Counted from the stretch's first letter, positions 53,144 through 61,628 are shown. The stretch is DNA of 64,000 nucleotides from Bacteroidota bacterium (GCA_023381615.1 JAMCQL010000066.1:53390-117389), one strand, 5' to 3'. Numbers and translations are program-made. The notes: a model not told the origin generated them from the letters alone.

Positions 53144-54768
53144 GATGCGAAAAATTTATCCTGCTTCCCGTTTTTATTTCCATACTGATTTCCCTTCCCG
53201 CTGTTTCACAAGCAAGACAGACAAAATCTGAGCACCTGCTCAAAAGAGAAATCACTTTCATTGTAAAGAGAGCAGGCTATCCGAGAACCATCAAGGCGAT
53301 CGAGATTTATTCGCGCAGACATAAGAAGACCATATATCAATCTTATTCAGGTTTACTTCTTCATCCCGCAAGCAATTTGAAAATTGTTACCACTTCATGC
53401 GCACTGCAAAGCCTCGGCGATAATTACAACTTCAAGACAAAATTCGAAATCTCCGGCGTCCAAAAGGCTGACACACTGTTTGGAAACTTGATCGCGGTGG
53501 GCGGCGGCGATCCCATATTAAGCGACGCAGATCTCGATTCGTCGGCGAAGATGATTTCGGAGAGCGGCATCAAGTATGTCGAAGGCAATCTCGTAGTTGA
53601 CATTTCAAAGTTTGATTCGCTTCAATGGGGCAACGGCTGGATGTGGGACGACGAGCCTGCTTCGTTTGCGATGTTCATCAGTCCCGCCTGCCTCGATCAC
53701 AACTCAATAACAGTGAACATATCTGTCGATTCGACGAGCGGAAGACTTGTCGCTAACACTCAACCTAAAACGAATTTCGTCAAGATTGTTTACAGCGCTG
53801 TTCCCGATTCAACAGACAGCCTTTATGTTACGCGGACTTTCGCCAACGACACAAATACGATTTTTGTCTCAGGCACATATTCCCATCACCTCTCTCCTTT
53901 TAACTACGATTTCTCGGTAAGACATCCCGCGCATTACTTCGGCAGCGTCTTGAGAGAATCGCTTGAAAAATATGGTGTGAAGATTGCCGGAAATTTGGCG
54001 GTAAAGCGGTATTACATGGGAACAGACACAATAGGCAGCGCGATCCCGCGGACAAAAAACATTTTCACGTTCGAACATTCAATTGATACAGTAATCACTT
54101 ACACGAACAAGGTCTCGGATAACTTGGGAGCTGAATGCTTTCTCCGTGAAGTGCCGGCAGAAATTGCGGGAGAAATCGGAAGCGCGGAGAACGGAATCAA
54201 GATCGAGAAAGGATTCCTCGAACAGTGCGGCGTAGACTCTACCGAGTATTACATCGTCGATGGCTCCGGAGTTTCTCATTATGACCTCATCACACCCGAG
54301 GCAATCGTGAAAGTTTTGAACCACATGTTAGACCAGCCGACAAAACAAATTTTTATTCACAGCTTGCCGATTGCCGGCGTGGATGGCTCACTGCAAGATC
54401 GGATGACCGAAAAATTTGTCGCGGGAAAGGTATTTGCCAAAACCGGATCGATCAGCGGAGTCAGCACGCTCTCAGGCTACGTCTTTATTCCAAGAGACAC
54501 CCTCGTATTCTCGATGATGATGCAGAACTTCATAGCAAGCGAAGATTCGATGCGAGCTTTACAGGACAACCTTTGCACTGTCCTCTCGCAGTACAATGAC
54601 AACGTTAGAGTTTTTGCGCGCAACTTGCGGAAATATAAGATTGGAACATACGGATTGGTAAGACACCGGTACGTCCGCCACAAATCCAGAGGCAGTGCAA
54701 TCAAAACGGAAAAGAACGTGACGCCCTTGAAAAAATTGCCTCAAAATCCTGCAGTAGATAAACATTGA
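53140..54768 (+). CDS. dacB: D-alanyl-D-alanine carboxypeptidase/endopeptidase (PBP4 type)
   Basis: 542 residues, exported (signal peptide ending VSQA). Peptidase S13 motifs: SxxK as HPASNLKIVTT, SxN as KVSDNLGAECF, KTG as FAKTGSISGVSTLSGYV; the long insert between the first two motifs is usual for PBP4. It trims or cleaves peptidoglycan crosslinks. The C-terminal about 50 residues are basic (VRHRYVRHKSRGSAIKTEKN). It overlaps the response regulator gene by 4 bp. Confidence 0.92.
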   Translation: MRCEKFILLPVFISILISLPAVSQARQTKSEHLLKREITFIVKRAGYPRTIKAIEIYSRRHKKTIYQSYSGLLLHPASNLKIVTTSCALQSLGDNYNFKTKFEISGVQKADTLFGNLIAVGGGDPILSDADLDSSAKMISESGIKYVEGNLVVDISKFDSLQWGNGWMWDDEPASFAMFISPACLDHNSITVNISVDSTSGRLVANTQPKTNFVKIVYSAVPDSTDSLYVTRTFANDTNTIFVSGTYSHHLSPFNYDFSVRHPAHYFGSVLRESLEKYGVKIAGNLAVKRYYMGTDTIGSAIPRTKNIFTFEHSIDTVITYTNKVSDNLGAECFLREVPAEIAGEIGSAENGIKIEKGFLEQCGVDSTEYYIVDGSGVSHYDLITPEAIVKVLNHMLDQPTKQIFIHSLPIAGVDGSLQDRMTEKFVAGKVFAKTGSISGVSTLSGYVFIPRDTLVFSMMMQNFIASEDSMRALQDNLCTVLSQYNDNVRVFARNLRKYKIGTYGLVRHRYVRHKSRGSAIKTEKNVTPLKKLPQNPAVDKH

Positions 54769-54816
54769 GGTTTTAGCGTTCTTTCGTTAAATTAATGCAC
54801 AAAATTTGTGGATAAC

Positions 54817-54891
54817 GCTGGCGTAGCTCAGCTTGGTTAGAGCGCCTGACTGTGGATCAGGAGGTCGACGGTTCGAGTCCGTCCGCCAGTA
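54817..54891 (+). tRNA. tRNA-His (GTG)
   Basis: 75 nt. Anticodon arm CCTGACTGTGGATCAGG (54845-54861) with anticodon GTG, D-arm TAGCTCAGCTTGGTTAGAGC, T-arm GACGGTTCGAGTCCGTC, acceptor GCTGGCG/CGCCAGT with a terminal G-U pair. Its last 31 nt, with the base after it, are repeated exactly at 55712-55742. Confidence 0.93.
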
Positions 54892-54976
54892 CGAGAATTG
54901 AAGGGGGAAGTCGTGCAAATAACTTTTCCGTTTCTTTTCAGAGATTCATTCAATTGCAATATTCCCTTGACTGCAT

Positions 54977-55357
54977 ATGGTATTTATGGTAAAATGTATG
55001 TGGAACACCGATAGAACCGACCCGTTTCTTAACTGGATTAAAGGCTTAGATGACGATGCCAAAGAAGCGATATTTGAAAAACTCTTAGTGTTGCGGGAGA
55101 CAGGACCATCATTAGGCAGACCTTTTGTTGATACTGTTAAGAACGGCAAACACAAGAATATGAAAGAGCTCAGGATCCAAAATAAATTGAGAATGTTCAG
55201 AATATTTTTCGCTTTCGATCCGGAAAGAAAAATCGTTCTCTTAATTGGCGGTGACAAAAGAGGAGATAAGAGATTCTACGAGAAAATGATACCTATCGCG
55301 AACGATCTTTATGATAAGCATTTGCAGGAATTATTGAAGGAAAAGAGGAAACCATGA
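54977..55357 (+). CDS. higB: HigB/RelE-type toxin (phage-derived Gp49-like)
   Basis: 126 residues; several ATGs lie near the start (54977, 54986), none with a strong ribosome site. The family pattern is TDPFLNWIKGLDDDAKEAI, then KELRIQNKLRMFRIFFAFDP and IVLLIGGDKRGDKRFYEKMI, matching HigB-type mRNA interferases encoded upstream of an HTH antitoxin. Toxin-first order and a 4-bp overlap with the next gene (ATGA) fit the higBA arrangement. The pair sits between tRNA-His and a broken tRNA-His copy. Confidence 0.88.
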   Translation: MVFMVKCMWNTDRTDPFLNWIKGLDDDAKEAIFEKLLVLRETGPSLGRPFVDTVKNGKHKNMKELRIQNKLRMFRIFFAFDPERKIVLLIGGDKRGDKRFYEKMIPIANDLYDKHLQELLKEKRKP

Positions 55358-55671
55358 AAAGGAAAAAAGATTTCATCGATGAACTGTCTTCGATGCTTCC
55401 CAAAGAGCGTGTCGAGCGTGCGAAGAAACGAGCCGAGAAAGAAATTTTCAGGGTACGCCTCGCCGAACTGAGAAATCAAATGGGCGTAAAACAAGAGGAC
55501 ATAAGATCCTTTTCCCAATCGAGCATATCGAAAATAGAAGCTCGCAAGGATATGAAATTAACTACCTTGATCGAATACCTCGACAACATCGGCATGGGAT
55601 TAGAGATAAAAGTCTATCCGAAGAAACGCAAATCGAAGAATGCTCGCGAAGTAACTCTACTGAAAGTATAG
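55354..55671 (+). CDS. higA: HigA-type HTH antitoxin
   Basis: 105 residues. XRE-type helix-turn-helix in the second half (LAELRNQMGVKQEDIRSFSQ, SSISKIEARKDMKLTTLIEY), preceded by a helical region that would contact the toxin. Antitoxin and autorepressor of the HigBA pair. Its last codons and TAG stop (55669-55671) run into the 5' end of the tRNA-His pseudogene. Confidence 0.88.
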   Translation: MKRKKDFIDELSSMLPKERVERAKKRAEKEIFRVRLAELRNQMGVKQEDIRSFSQSSISKIEARKDMKLTTLIEYLDNIGMGLEIKVYPKKRKSKNAREVTLLKV

Positions 55672-55742
55672 AGCAGCCCAGCTTAGTTAGAGCGTCCCGC
55701 CTTTGGCGGGAAGGTCGACGGTTCGAGTCCGTCCGCCAGTAC
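55664..55742 (+). pseudogene. tRNA-His pseudogene with anticodon arm replaced by a hairpin
   Basis: The last 31 nt (55712-55742) equal the 3' end of tRNA-His and its flank exactly, and GCTTAGTTAGAGCG (55681-55694) differs from the D-arm by one base. In place of the 17-nt anticodon arm stands the 17-nt hairpin TCCCGCC-TTT-GGCGGGA (55695-55711). The 5' acceptor strand is degraded and shared with the end of higA. It cannot serve as tRNA-His. Confidence 0.8.
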
Positions 55743-55805
55743 CAAAAACCCTTCCCCGAAATCGACAAGCATCAATGAGGAAATTAACAACTTTGCCGTG
55801 AACTG

Positions 55806-55856
55806 TTGGTTCTTTTTTTCTGCACTTTTATATTAAGCGCAGAAGTTTAGAACCAA
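55806..55856 (+). promoter_or_regulatory. Leader hairpin upstream of the nickel/cobalt transporter
   Basis: TTGGTTCT (55806-55813) pairs with AGAACCAA (55849-55856), with an inner TTCTGC/GCAGAA stem, about 60 nt before the transporter start. A T-run lies inside the stem. It does not match the NiCo or cobalamin riboswitch pattern as far as I can see; it may be a terminator for higBA or a control leader. Confidence 0.3.
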
Positions 55857-55917
55857 TGCTAAAAATGTCAGCTTGCAAACTTACGGCTAAATCATGATTA
55901 ACGTCTTGGCAGAATAA

Positions 55918-57006
55918 ATGGTTAAAAGTTTCCTCAGGGTATTCGACGACAACTCGAGAAATGTTCGACGCAAAGTCATCGGCATATACTCACTCCTTGT
56001 GACAGTCAATATTCTCATTTGGCTGCTGGCACTCTCGACGTTCCACGATTTCCCCTTGTTGCTCGGCACCTCCGTAATTGCGTACGGCTTCGGTCTGCGC
56101 CATGCGGTAGATGCCGACCACATCGCAGCCATTGATAACGTCACACGTAAGCTAATGCAGGAAGGCAAGCGGCCTGCTGCAGTCGGTTTCTTCTTCTCGC
56201 TCGGCCATTCCACCGTTGTTGTCCTAGCGTCTGTTGCGATCGCCATAACCACTACAGCCATCCAAAAGAATTTCCCGCAGTTCCGGGAGATCGGCGGGCT
56301 GATCGGCACCTCCGTTTCCGCGGGATTCCTGTTTCTGATCGCCTTTGTCAACATAATCGTGCTTTGGGATGTCTATAAGACCTTCAAGAGTGTAAAAAAC
56401 GGTGGAGCATATAATGAACAGTCTCTGAACGAACTGCTCAATCAACGCGGACTGTTGGGACGCTTCTTCCGTCCTTTCTTCAGGCTGATCAGACAGAGTT
56501 GGCACATGTATCCGCTGGGCTTTCTCTTCGGTCTCGGCTTTGACACGGCGACAGAGATCGGGCTGCTCGGTATTACAGCGGCTGAAGCGACGAAGGGTTT
56601 GCCCATCTGGTCCATCCTGTTATTTCCGGCTTTGTTCACGGCGGGCATGTCCCTGATCGATACGACAGACGGGATCTTGATGTTAGGAGCTTATGGCTGG
56701 GCTTACGTCAAACCGCTTCGCAAGCTTTACTACAACGTGACCATCACATTTGTTTCCGTGCTGGTGGCGCTGCTGGTCGGAGGGATTGAAGCGTTCAGCA
56801 TCATAGTTGACAAGCTGAATCTCAGAGGCGGCTTCTGGAATTATATCAGCGAGTTGAGCGGTAACTTCGGCACAATGGGATACTTCATCGTTGGCATCTT
56901 CATTGTGAGCTGGCTGGTTTCAACAATCATCTACAAGGCGCAGAAATACGACGAGATCGAACTGACGAAAGTGCCAACTGCTGGAAGCGGGGCTGATAGG
57001 GATTGA
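55918..57006 (+). CDS. Nickel/cobalt transporter, NiCoT family (HoxN/NixA type)
   Basis: 362 residues, about eight membrane helices. The NiCoT signature in helix II is present (RHAVDADHIAAIDNVTRKLM, i.e. HX4DH), with FFFSLGHSTVVVLASVAIAI, LGFDTATEIGLLGITA and ALFTAGMSLIDTTDGILMLG as the other family motifs. It imports Ni2+ or Co2+ at high affinity. No hydrogenase, urease or cobalamin genes are adjacent, so the metal's use is not shown by context. Confidence 0.93.
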   Translation: MVKSFLRVFDDNSRNVRRKVIGIYSLLVTVNILIWLLALSTFHDFPLLLGTSVIAYGFGLRHAVDADHIAAIDNVTRKLMQEGKRPAAVGFFFSLGHSTVVVLASVAIAITTTAIQKNFPQFREIGGLIGTSVSAGFLFLIAFVNIIVLWDVYKTFKSVKNGGAYNEQSLNELLNQRGLLGRFFRPFFRLIRQSWHMYPLGFLFGLGFDTATEIGLLGITAAEATKGLPIWSILLFPALFTAGMSLIDTTDGILMLGAYGWAYVKPLRKLYYNVTITFVSVLVALLVGGIEAFSIIVDKLNLRGGFWNYISELSGNFGTMGYFIVGIFIVSWLVSTIIYKAQKYDEIELTKVPTAGSGADRD

Positions 57007-57065
57007 CACCTCTGAGTGCAATCGCACGCCACGGCGGCGGCGTGGACGCGAGGAAGCCGCACATC

Positions 57066-57215
57066 TCATGATTCACGATCTCTCCCAATAACCTTCTTTT
57101 TTGCTTCTATCACTTCAGGAAAGTCTATCTCAACATACCTCCATGGTCTTGAAACTCTCCAATATCTTGTATCAATGCCACAGCTTGAGACAACTTTGCA
57201 GACGTACGCATGGCA
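57066..57215 (-). pseudogene. SAM-dependent methyltransferase fragment (LCMT-like)
   Basis: The minus-strand frame ending at TGA 57068-57066 reads VVSSCGIDTRYWRVSRPW and RYVEIDFPEVIEAKKKVIGR. This corresponds to the SAM motif I and following strand of leucine carboxyl methyltransferase-like enzymes (family form VxLGCGxDTRxWR...DLPEVI). Only about 45 codons remain out of about 270, cut at both ends. The rest of the gap 57007-57382 shows nothing. Confidence 0.5.
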
Positions 57216-57382
57216 CGGCAAGCATCACGTGATGCCCCGCTGCTGAACCAAGCACGATCTTCGCAAGAAGGCCATGGATCAAAGGAGAAGTGCGAAGAAC
57301 GATCGAAAACATTTACGGTTCCTTAAGATTAAAATAACTTCATTCTCTTGCTCATAACTTTAACCTTTTGTATCATCTAACC

Positions 57383-58243
57383 ATGCTTACATACATACAA
57401 GGCATAGTACTCGGCATCCTCCAGGGAATCACGGAGCTCTTCCCCATATCCAGTCTGGGTCACAGCGTGATCCTGCCGCGATTTCTTGGTTGGAATATCG
57501 ACCAGCACAGTCCGTTCTTTCTCATGTTTCTCGTCGCCACTCACTCCGCGACCGCGTTGGTCCTTCTGCTCTTCTTTTGGAAAGACTGGGTGAGAATAGT
57601 CTCCGGCCTTTTCAGATCTGTGAAAGATAGGAAGATTAGTGAATCAGATTCCGACGCGAGACTCGGATGGCTTCTCATTGTGGGAACCATACCGGCCGGA
57701 TTAGTCGGATTGCTGTTCAAGCGCGAGATTCGGGAATATCTTCTCTCAGGAAAGTTCGCGGCGTTCTTTCTCTTGCTGAACGGCGTTTTGCTATTTGGCG
57801 CAGAGCTTTTGAGGAGAAAGGCTCGGATAAGCGACGCCGCCGACAGCGACGTTAGGATTTCGAAAATGTCCTGGTGGCAGTCGTTTAAAGTTGGACTCAT
57901 GCAGGTGCTGGCATTGATGCCGGGTTTTTCCCGCACCGGTTCAACGATGGCAGGGTCGCTTCTTGTCGGGCTTTCCCACGAAGATTCGGTCAGGTTTTCC
58001 TTTTTGCTTTCAACGCCCATCATAGGAGCTGCAGCTGCGTTGGAACTTCCTAAGTTGTTTTCTTCGGGCAACGCTGCGGCTATAGGAGTCTCGGTCGTCG
58101 GAGGACTTTTTGCGGCTCTATTTTCCTACATTTCAGTTCGGTTCCTTACGGCTTATTTCAAGATTGAAAACCACAAGCTGGCTCCATTCGCTTTGTACTG
58201 CATGATTGTCGGCGCCGGATCTCTGATTTACTTCCTGCATTAG
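57383..58243 (+). CDS. uppP: Undecaprenyl-diphosphatase
   Basis: 286 residues from ATG 57383 (MLTYIQGIVLGILQG, the standard start); TTG 57368 in frame is unlikely. Polytopic membrane protein with the two BacA/UppP motifs: GITELFPISSLGHSVILPRF near the N-terminus and PGFSRTGSTMAGSLLVGLSH in the middle. It recycles undecaprenyl pyrophosphate for peptidoglycan synthesis and confers bacitracin tolerance. PISSLGH in place of the common PISSSGH is a modest variation. Confidence 0.93.
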   Translation: MLTYIQGIVLGILQGITELFPISSLGHSVILPRFLGWNIDQHSPFFLMFLVATHSATALVLLLFFWKDWVRIVSGLFRSVKDRKISESDSDARLGWLLIVGTIPAGLVGLLFKREIREYLLSGKFAAFFLLLNGVLLFGAELLRRKARISDAADSDVRISKMSWWQSFKVGLMQVLALMPGFSRTGSTMAGSLLVGLSHEDSVRFSFLLSTPIIGAAAALELPKLFSSGNAAAIGVSVVGGLFAALFSYISVRFLTAYFKIENHKLAPFALYCMIVGAGSLIYFLH

Positions 58244-58508
58244 AAACAAACTTTGTGTTGGCGCTTCCCTTTTTTCCAGGCTCGGAGTTCATCCCACCTT
58301 GGTGTAACTTGGGAAAGCCAGATCCAGAAGCTCCGTTTCAGCTCCCTTGGAAGCAAAGCTTCCAGCGTGTTACCAAGCCAGACAGACCGTGGAAGAACTC
58401 CACGAATCGCGGTAGGCGCTCATGTGTGCCATTCCTTTCCAATGACAATTCTGGGTTTATGGTTTTCATACAGACTGAGAGCTTGGTAACGAGGAGAAGC
58501 CATCTTCC
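58244..58508. other. Non-coding region with inverted repeats
   Basis: No gene recognised on either strand. It contains the palindrome GGAAGCAAAGCTTCC and TTACCAAGC (58368-58376) with its inverse GCTTGGTAA (58482-58490), pieces that look like an intergenic repeat of the GTTACCAAGC/GCTTGGTAAC kind. It lies between converging genes. Confidence 0.4.
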
Positions 58509-60587
58509 TCACTTCAAATATTTCTCCATCCAGTCAACCCAGCGTTTGTAGATATCGGTCGTTCGGACGATGTCGTGCGGGAAATGAGTGTCGGCCGGGT
58601 AAGCGTAGAACTCCGTATGCACGCCGTTGTCGCGCAGAGCGTGGTACATCTCATAGCTGTTAACAATCGGCACATTGGGATCGCCCACATCACCAAGTAT
58701 CAGTGTCGGGGCCTTTACATTTCGTGCGAACTCAATCGGTGACTGCTCCCGCCAGATTTTCCAGTATTGCTTTACCCATGGCGAGCCGCCGAAGAAGTAG
58801 ATATCACCAGTCTGGTAGTACGCAATCGTGTAGTCCATCACCCAGTCGTTAAGAGCCGCACCTTCAATAGCCGCTTCCCATTTATCGGGGTAGTTGCCGT
58901 TCAGCCAGGAAGTCATGTATCCGCCATACGACCATCCCGATATACCGATACGATTCGTATCTATCACGCCCAACTGTTCTACTTTCTCCAGTCCCGCCAT
59001 TACATCCTTTCCGGGTCCCTCTCCGGTATCTCTGAAGATCGCATGCTGGTACACATCGCCAAGGTTAATGCTCCCCCTGTAGTTGGGCTGGAAAACAAAG
59101 AAACCTTTCGCGGCAAGCAGCTGTACGAGCGGCGAGAAGCGCGCAGTCGAAGCGCCTTCCGGCCCGCCATGAATGACCAATACCAGCGGATATTTATTCC
59201 CTGCTTTATAATCAACCGGGTAGTTCAGCACACCGTCTTCATCAAACCCATCCGGCCCTTTCCAAGCTATACTTTCCGCCTTGCCCAAAGCCAGACTGTC
59301 AGCGAAGCTATTCAGGTCGGTGAGTTGTTTGGGCGTTCCGTTTACAGAATCCATTACATACAGTTCCGAAGGATGCGTCGGAGTGCTGCCAATGAATCCT
59401 ATGACGCCATTATCAGATACGCTTATATTGCCGCTGGGTTCAACATTTCCCAGGTCAAGCCGTTCGGTATTTCCGTCCAACGGCTGGCGCCACATCACAC
59501 TTTGCGTGCCTTTTTCTCCGGTCAACAACATGGCGTTGCCGCCCGGCAGCCAGACGTAGCTGTTGATATTACGTGCCAGTTCATGCGTGGCATCGGTAAT
59601 CTTACCGTTCACATCCACATACACGGCATTGCCGTTATTCTGATCGCCGTTCCGCGGCCGCATAAACGCAAGTGCGCTGCCGGCCGGAGCATAATCGGGC
59701 ATTCCCGAACCCTCATCCTTAACCACCGTTCGGACTTCTCCACCGCTTGTATCCACTTCGGCAATGGTGGAATGCCATGCATTACCCTCCCAGACATCCG
59801 GGAAGCGTTGGAAGGTGATGGACTTGCCGTCGGGATTCCATGCCAGAGGCGAGATTGTCTCCTGATCGGTACAGAGACTCCATGAGCCTTCGGTCAACTG
59901 TTTCGCGGTACCGCCCTTTGCGGATACGATCCATATATGCCATGGCTGAAGCGCGGCGCGCACGGTGTAATTGTTATCGGTTACCTGAAACGCGTCTTCG
60001 TGGTGCTCAATCGCTTTCGGGTTGGGCACTGTGTCCTGGACTACGAAGGCAATTTTCTGTCCGTCGGGGCTCCAGGTATATTCACTAATCCCTGTCTTGG
60101 AATCGGTAATCCGCACCGGATCGCCGCCGTTCATCGGCATCACAAAGATCTGAGATTTCTTCGATTCATCATCTTTGGCCAAAAACGCCAGCCGGCTTCC
60201 ATCGGGTGACCAGCTTAGTTTAGAAATTTCTTCGCGCTGAAACGTTAGACTGCGCAGTGACCCGCCGGCAACATTCACAAGCTCGATCTCCTGTTTGCTC
60301 TTGTCCTTCACCCAATCGGGCCTCGAAACAATGACTGCAATACGGCTGCCATCGGGAGATACGCGGGGATCGGAAAGATTCACCAACTTCCGCATATCAG
60401 TAACTTGGAATGGCTGTTTCCCGGATTGAGCCAGTACGATTCCGGATGTTAGAGCAAAAAAGACGATAAAGACGATGGTCTGAATTGGAATAAACACCGC
60501 CATGACCAGGGCAGCTACTCCGCCGACTCTGTAGAGACTCTTCCACTCTTGATCATCGTGCGTGGATGAATTTGTGTCATTAGTCAT
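58509..60587 (-). CDS. S9-family (prolyl oligopeptidase-like) peptidase with chimeric N-terminus
   Basis: 692 residues. The N-terminal half is a WD40-like propeller with repeated VSPDGSRIAV, LSWSPDGSRLAFLA and YTWSPDGQKIAFVV units; the C-terminal alpha/beta-hydrolase domain has the catalytic Ser in GISGWSYGGYMTSW, Asp in LGDVGDPNVPIVNSYEMYHA and His in YPADTHFPHD. Secreted dipeptidyl/oligopeptidase activity is expected. The first about 36 residues (EWKSLYRVGGVAALVMAVFI, then PIQTIVFIV) look like the first membrane helix of an unrelated integral membrane protein; the peptidase's own signal peptide (FFALTSGIVLAQ) follows. A gene fusion by deletion is inferred. Confidence 0.9.
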   Translation of the reverse strand: MTNDTNSSTHDDQEWKSLYRVGGVAALVMAVFIPIQTIVFIVFFALTSGIVLAQSGKQPFQVTDMRKLVNLSDPRVSPDGSRIAVIVSRPDWVKDKSKQEIELVNVAGGSLRSLTFQREEISKLSWSPDGSRLAFLAKDDESKKSQIFVMPMNGGDPVRITDSKTGISEYTWSPDGQKIAFVVQDTVPNPKAIEHHEDAFQVTDNNYTVRAALQPWHIWIVSAKGGTAKQLTEGSWSLCTDQETISPLAWNPDGKSITFQRFPDVWEGNAWHSTIAEVDTSGGEVRTVVKDEGSGMPDYAPAGSALAFMRPRNGDQNNGNAVYVDVNGKITDATHELARNINSYVWLPGGNAMLLTGEKGTQSVMWRQPLDGNTERLDLGNVEPSGNISVSDNGVIGFIGSTPTHPSELYVMDSVNGTPKQLTDLNSFADSLALGKAESIAWKGPDGFDEDGVLNYPVDYKAGNKYPLVLVIHGGPEGASTARFSPLVQLLAAKGFFVFQPNYRGSINLGDVYQHAIFRDTGEGPGKDVMAGLEKVEQLGVIDTNRIGISGWSYGGYMTSWLNGNYPDKWEAAIEGAALNDWVMDYTIAYYQTGDIYFFGGSPWVKQYWKIWREQSPIEFARNVKAPTLILGDVGDPNVPIVNSYEMYHALRDNGVHTEFYAYPADTHFPHDIVRTTDIYKRWVDWMEKYLK

Positions 60588-60831
60588 TTTATTCTCCTTC
60601 TATGTTCTTACCACTTTTCGACTCCTTTGTGCGTGTCTTCCAACTACTCCGTCGCGTTCCTCTCCCCCCAACTCCATGACGGTCACCGGGGCTTTAGCTG
60701 GAGGTTTGTGGAAACGCAATCGCGCTCAGGAGAAGGATCAGGCTGATGACCGCGCCGATGGCGTATAACGTGTGGCAGTTGATTTCATGTAATACATATG
60801 TTATAGTTTAATATGAATCGGAGAATTTACC
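60588..60831. other. Region between peptidase and cassette array
   Basis: On the minus strand, about 60770-60699 encodes LYAIGAVISLILLLSAIAFP followed by QTSS and a stop, possibly the tail of the membrane protein whose N-terminus is now fused to the S9 peptidase. TATAACGTG (60764-60772) and GTTATAG (60800-60806) resemble the outer core sites of the attC-like repeats and may mark the array's first junction. GGAG for the next gene lies at its right end. Confidence 0.3.
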
Positions 60832-61056
60832 ATGCTTAAGACAGCCGTTCGCCGAGTGGGCAAAGGCCTTGGAATCACTTTGCCTAAAACTATCGTGGAA
60901 AACCTCCATCTCAATGAGGGAGACGAGCTACACCTTGTCGAAACGGATGAAGGTGTGATTATTACTCCGTTCGATCCTAAGTTCACCGAATGGGCAAAAG
61001 CATACGAGCATACAAACAAGAAGTTTAGAAACGCGCTCAAAGCACTCGCGAAGTAA
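60832..61056 (+). CDS. AbrB/MazE-type antitoxin
   Basis: 74 residues with GGAG 9 nt upstream. SpoVT-AbrB DNA-binding fold at the N-terminus: VRRVGKGLGITLPKTIVENL, then LHLNEGDELHLVETDEGVII; the C-terminal tail (FTEWAKAYEHTNKKFRNALK) would bind the toxin. It overlaps the Doc/Fic toxin gene (TAATG). The first module of the cassette-like array. Confidence 0.88.
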   Translation: MLKTAVRRVGKGLGITLPKTIVENLHLNEGDELHLVETDEGVIITPFDPKFTEWAKAYEHTNKKFRNALKALAK

Positions 61057-61454
61057 TGACGGTTCACTTCATACCTGAGGAACTTGTTCTCACAATCCAC
61101 GCCGACCTTCTTCAGCGGTATGGTGGACAACATGGACTTCGGGACCGAAATCTTCTTGAATCCGCGCTTGCCCAACCGAGGGTGACCATCGGTGGAAAGT
61201 TCGCCCACAAAACAAACTTTGACAAGGCCGCCGCCTACGGTTATCATGTCTGCAAAAACCATCCATTCATTGACGGTAATAAACGAGTCGCCTTTGTGTT
61301 AATGGACGTTTTTCTCCAAAGAAATGGTTGGGAGATTGTTGCCCATGAGGAGGACGCGTACTCAGTGATGATTGATCTTGCCTCTGGTAAGCTTTCGAAA
61401 ACTCAACTCGCTTCATGGCTCAAAAAACATTCCTCTAAACTTTCCCACGATTAA
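61056..61454 (+). CDS. doc: Doc/Fic-type toxin (death on curing)
   Basis: 132 residues. The Fic-fold motif HPFIDGNKRVAFVLMDVFLQ is intact (HPFxDGNKR), and HADLLQRYGGQHGLRDRNLL is the usual Doc opening. Doc phosphorylates elongation factor Tu; Fic relatives AMPylate. Paired here with an AbrB/MazE-type antitoxin rather than the classical Phd, a combination seen in other genomes. The first attC-like repeat begins 12 bp after its stop. Confidence 0.92.
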   Translation: MTVHFIPEELVLTIHADLLQRYGGQHGLRDRNLLESALAQPRVTIGGKFAHKTNFDKAAAYGYHVCKNHPFIDGNKRVAFVLMDVFLQRNGWEIVAHEEDAYSVMIDLASGKLSKTQLASWLKKHSSKLSHD

Positions 61455-61465
61455 ACTACCGTTGC

Positions 61466-61628
61466 ACATAACGTCCCACGCAAAAAAGTCCGTCCCGCTT
61501 GCCGCTATAAATCTTGCGAAGCATCCAGCTTGCGGCAAAGCGGAATGAAGTCGAAGACCCGAAGAGGCTTCCGAGTCGGGCGAGCACGTTCCATATATAA
61601 TGTCGAGCGTCTTTTTTGCGATTGATAT
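61466..61628 (+). repeat. attC-like structured repeat, copy 1
   Basis: Opens with ACATAACGT and closes near TTGATATGC. Outer stem CGCAAAAAAG (61479-61488) with CTTTTTTGCG (61611-61620), perfect; inner stem CCGCTTGCCGC (61495-61505) with GCGGCAAAGCGG (61532-61543), one bulge. Shared interior TTGCGAAGCATCCA and TTCCATATATAATGTCGAGC. It carries about 40 extra bp (around 61551-61588) absent from the other copies. It follows the AbrB-Doc pair. Confidence 0.7.

Larger units (their letters stand above)
54862..55742. mobile_element. HigBA islet flanked by 31-bp tRNA-derived direct repeats
   Basis: Direct repeats at 54862-54892 (in tRNA-His) and 55712-55742 bracket 819 bp holding only higB, higA and short flanks. 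This is the footprint expected of insertion at a tRNA 3' end, but no integrase is present, so the element is either a minimal cassette moved in trans or the residue of a larger island. Confidence 0.55.

Noticed and set aside
55780..55917. Metal riboswitch before the NiCoT gene
   Set aside because: There is a hairpin, but I could not find the conserved NiCo or cobalamin riboswitch core.
57190..57320. IS200-like transposase start (plus strand, AWHGKHHV...)
   Set aside because: The likeness is a few residues broken by a stop codon; the minus strand gives a longer and better methyltransferase match.
58255..58551. 98-codon plus-strand frame downstream of uppP
   Set aside because: It lies in repeat-like non-coding sequence and runs into the antisense of the S9 gene; no ribosome site or domain.
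58767..59885. 372-codon open frame on the plus strand
   Set aside because: Antisense shadow of the S9 peptidase gene, in a G+C-rich codon pattern; no domain seen.
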